Under the pieces are notes generated by a model. The model searched no databases, was not told where the DNA came from, and saw nothing but the letters and a program-made list of their open reading frames with translations. The translations under genes were made by a program, and so were the position numbers. 24,496 nt of DNA from CAYXZO01 sp964469505 (lineage in GTDB: Bacteria > Fidelibacterota > UBA8477 > JABMPR01): assembly GCA_964469505.1 (NCBI GenBank), contig CAYXZO010000033.1, positions 1-24,496 of the forward strand. Reading direction: 5' to 3'. Positions 22,884 through 24,496 of this stretch are shown here, piece by piece; the first letter of the stretch is position 1; the number at the start of each line of letters is the position of its first letter.

Positions 22884-24206
22884 ATGGCCAAAAGAATCAT
22901 AACTCTTAGAATGGGGCTTATTCTACTACTCGGCTTGAGTGCAACCGGCTGGGGTGCCCCCAAAGTGGAATGGCACGGCCTGGTTTATATATACAATTTT
23001 TTCCATAGCAACACTGATTTTAACAAGGATACCCCTGATGGTAACTCCTTTATGTACATTCACGGCGACATCCAGTACAGTGTGGATTTTGGAGAGGGTG
23101 TATCCCTTTACAGCATGATAGGGGCTTGGGGCCAGCACGGGATCAATCCCTACTGGGGAGTTGACTTACAAGGCAATTCTGATCCAGTGGTAAGGCTGCT
23201 ACAAGCTTATCTGACGGTTGAGCACATTTTCGATTCTCCCTTGTCCTTAAGAATTGGTAAGGAACGCCTACTATATGGTGATGGATTGATTTTCTTCGAT
23301 GGCGGAGAGGACGGCGCCATCCAGGCCAAGCTGATGTTCGACCATGGGCCGCTGAATCTGGATTTATTCTATTCTCGTCTGGCCCAATCTCATGGCATCG
23401 CCAATGTAGGGGCCGCTACCTATGGATCTTACGATGTGGGCAATTCCGATACCTACCCGGGAAATATCAATATGCTGGCCGCGTATGGCACTTACAAAGT
23501 AAATGATAACACTCAGGTCTCGGCTTATTGGGTGAAACGCCCCCAACAAATCAACGATTCCCAATCGGCGGGCCCGACCTGGCTGGGTAGCAGAGTGGAA
23601 GCCGCCCTGGGGGGCCTCAATCTGACTGGTGAATATGCCCTGATGGGAGGTAAGGACGAATCGGCCGACGCTCCTAATTTCAAGGGCTCTGCCCTGGAAG
23701 CCAAGGCTGACTACCAATTGAGAAAGCTGGGGATCGGCGCTGCTTATTGTATGTTCAGTGGCGATGACACCACCACCCATCAGGACAATGAGCTTTACGA
23801 ATCGGCCACCCAGGGGCCTTTCACTTTCGGTTTCTACAAGGATTGGCCGGGATTTGGTCCCGCTCACTTGATGACCACTGGTTATGGCTTTGCGGGCCTT
23901 GACCCTGGTAATCTCACCATGACCAACCTGAACACCCTCAATTTCCATGTGAGCGGTTCATTGGGAGCGTTGAATATTAGATTCGATTATTTTAATTACA
24001 GTCGCAATTGGGTGGGCAATGGGGGTCACGCTTCCATGGGCAGTGAGATGGCGATTCTACTAAAGTACAACTACCGCGATAAAATCACTTTCGGAGCCAC
24101 AGCCGGTATCTGGTCTCCGGGTGATTACTGGAAGCAGGATTTGGGGCTGAATGATAAAGCTGGCAATGCCATGGGAGGCTACTTCTATCTGGCGGATGAA
24201 TTCTAG
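22884..24206 (+). CDS. Outer-membrane beta-barrel, porin-like
   Basis: 440 residues with a signal peptide (about 1-24, ending T-G-W-G-A-P). The mature part is rich in alternating polar/hydrophobic beta strands with aromatic girdles, for example V-E-W-H-G-L-V-Y-I-Y-N-F-F, V-S-L-Y-S-M-I-G-A-W-G and L-S-L-R-I-G-K-E-R-L-L-Y-G-D-G. It ends in F-Y-L-A-D-E-F, the terminal Phe typical of barrels inserted by the Bam machinery. The R-I-G-K-E-R-L-L-Y-G-D segment resembles alginate-export/porin families. Start ATG has TAAGGAT 8 bases upstream. Lying between a lipoprotein hydrolase and an M20 hydrolase under an IclR regulator, it most likely takes up the locus substrate, but specificity is not visible. 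A strong terminator follows. Confidence 0.82.
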   Translation: MAKRIITLRMGLILLLGLSATGWGAPKVEWHGLVYIYNFFHSNTDFNKDTPDGNSFMYIHGDIQYSVDFGEGVSLYSMIGAWGQHGINPYWGVDLQGNSDPVVRLLQAYLTVEHIFDSPLSLRIGKERLLYGDGLIFFDGGEDGAIQAKLMFDHGPLNLDLFYSRLAQSHGIANVGAATYGSYDVGNSDTYPGNINMLAAYGTYKVNDNTQVSAYWVKRPQQINDSQSAGPTWLGSRVEAALGGLNLTGEYALMGGKDESADAPNFKGSALEAKADYQLRKLGIGAAYCMFSGDDTTTHQDNELYESATQGPFTFGFYKDWPGFGPAHLMTTGYGFAGLDPGNLTMTNLNTLNFHVSGSLGALNIRFDYFNYSRNWVGNGGHASMGSEMAILLKYNYRDKITFGATAGIWSPGDYWKQDLGLNDKAGNAMGGYFYLADEF

Positions 24207-24230
24207 TTGTTAACTGATACTTCGAGTTTG

Positions 24231-24259
24231 AGCCCGGCGATATTAGCCGGGCTTTTTTT
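24231..24259 (+). terminator. Intrinsic terminator after the porin-like gene
   Basis: AGCCCGGC (24231-24238) and GCCGGGCT (24246-24253) form a perfect 8-bp stem with a 7-base loop followed by seven Ts. The M20 hydrolase gene beyond it therefore needs its own promoter or read-through. Confidence 0.93.
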
Positions 24260-24387
24260 ATCAATTTGTGAACAATGCCTGCCGCGGCTGGGGTTCATCC
24301 AGCGCATTTGATGCTTGGAGCATTTAAAATCCAGCTGGAAATGTGGCTATGGTACTTATTTTTCCCGTCTCTATGGAGGAGGACTTA

Positions 24388-24496
24388 ATGAAGCTCGAAC
24401 ATGAAATCCTCAAGAAGGCTGAAGAATACCGAACTGATGTTTCCCGTTTTTTACGGGACATGATAGCCATTCCCAGTGAGAGCACCCAGGAAGAAC
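24388..24496 (+). CDS. ygeY: YgeY-type M20 family hydrolase (selenium metabolism-linked), 5' part only
   Basis: The gene opens at ATG after a strong GGAGGAGG SD (24375-24382) and runs off the window after 36 codons. The residues visible (E-I-L-K-K-A-E-E-Y-R, then F-L-R-D-M-I-A-I-P-S-E-S) align closely with the start of Escherichia coli YgeY as I remember it (I-L-E-K-A-K-D-Y-Q, F-L-R-D-M-V-A-I-P-S-E-S). YgeY is an M20 metallo-hydrolase (ArgE/DapE-like deacylase fold) encoded in selenium-linked purine/hydantoin clusters beside hydantoinase and diaminopropionate ammonia-lyase; its substrate is not established. The metal ligands lie beyond the window edge. It follows a terminator, so it may start a new transcription unit. 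Confidence 0.85.
   Translation, partial: MKLEHEILKKAEEYRTDVSRFLRDMIAIPSESTQEE

Noticed and set aside
23364..23948. Minus-strand ORF of 194 codons inside the porin-like gene
   Set aside because: It is the longest shadow frame, but the plus-strand barrel has signal peptide, strand pattern and terminal Phe. The minus frame shows no SD or domain.
1..24496. Genome-wide reassignment of TGA (to Trp or Gly) as the cause of in-frame TGAs
   Set aside because: The LTD, hydantoinase, transglycosylase, selenolipoprotein and cyclase genes all end at TGA at sensible positions, and the many other long genes contain no internal TGA.
1..24496. CRISPR arrays, IS elements, phage genes, attachment sites or defence systems
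   Set aside because: No regularly spaced repeats, transposase or integrase motifs, terminal inverted repeats or defence-type domains were seen on either strand.

Overview
The window reads as chromosomal DNA of a Gram-negative bacterium, most likely of the Fibrobacterota-Chlorobiota-Bacteroidota (FCB) superphylum or an uncultured relative such as Marinimicrobia, Calditrichota or KSB1-like lineages. The evidence is a C-terminal domain resembling a type IX secretion sorting domain on the amidase at 7026-9539, a large lamin-tail-domain surface protein with a FlgD-like end, several lipoproteins, and an outer-membrane beta-barrel ending in Phe. The lineage is inference. Base composition looks close to 50 percent G+C by eye. 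I see no mobile element, CRISPR array, tRNA or rRNA, and no gene-free gap above 300 bases once the two selenoprotein genes are recognised.

The main result is that two genes are interrupted by in-frame TGA codons that look like selenocysteine codons, so a normal gene caller would miss one and truncate the other. The first (5749-5979) is a 76-residue SelW/Rdx-type protein with a C-V-V-U motif. The second (14115-15188) is a predicted lipoprotein with a thioredoxin-like domain carrying W-U-S-W-C-K and a helical repeat-like C-terminal half. Each TGA is followed at the right distance by a stem-loop with G in the apical loop, as expected of a bacterial SECIS element. Five other genes here (ends 4096, 5510, 10446, 15188, 22776) stop at TGA, so whole-genome reassignment of TGA is not the explanation.

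Layout. 86-4096: five-LTD surface or secreted protein. 4152-5510: hydantoinase/dihydropyrimidinase. 5558-5748: structured intergenic RNA region. 5749-5979: SelW-like selenoprotein and terminator. 6065-10446: envelope cluster of TolB-like propeller, amidase with putative type IX tail, and MltB-like lytic transglycosylase. 10627-13473 (minus): two-unit M16 zinc protease lipoprotein. 13677-15188: CBS-pair protein followed by the thioredoxin-like selenolipoprotein. 15374-18214: three-gene proton-translocating transhydrogenase pntAA-pntAB-pntB, closed by a strong terminator. 18390-24496: an IclR-type regulator with a promoter and four-half-site operator, then homoserine dehydrogenase-like, aldehyde dehydrogenase, cyclase-family lipoprotein, outer-membrane barrel, and the start of a YgeY-type M20 hydrolase.

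The genes suggest three themes: cell-envelope turnover and surface display, selenium-based redox chemistry supported by NADPH supply, and an IclR-controlled catabolic locus. YgeY and a hydantoinase are known partners in the selenium-linked purine/hydantoin clusters of other bacteria. Finding both in a window with two selenoproteins is suggestive, although they lie about 19 kb apart here.
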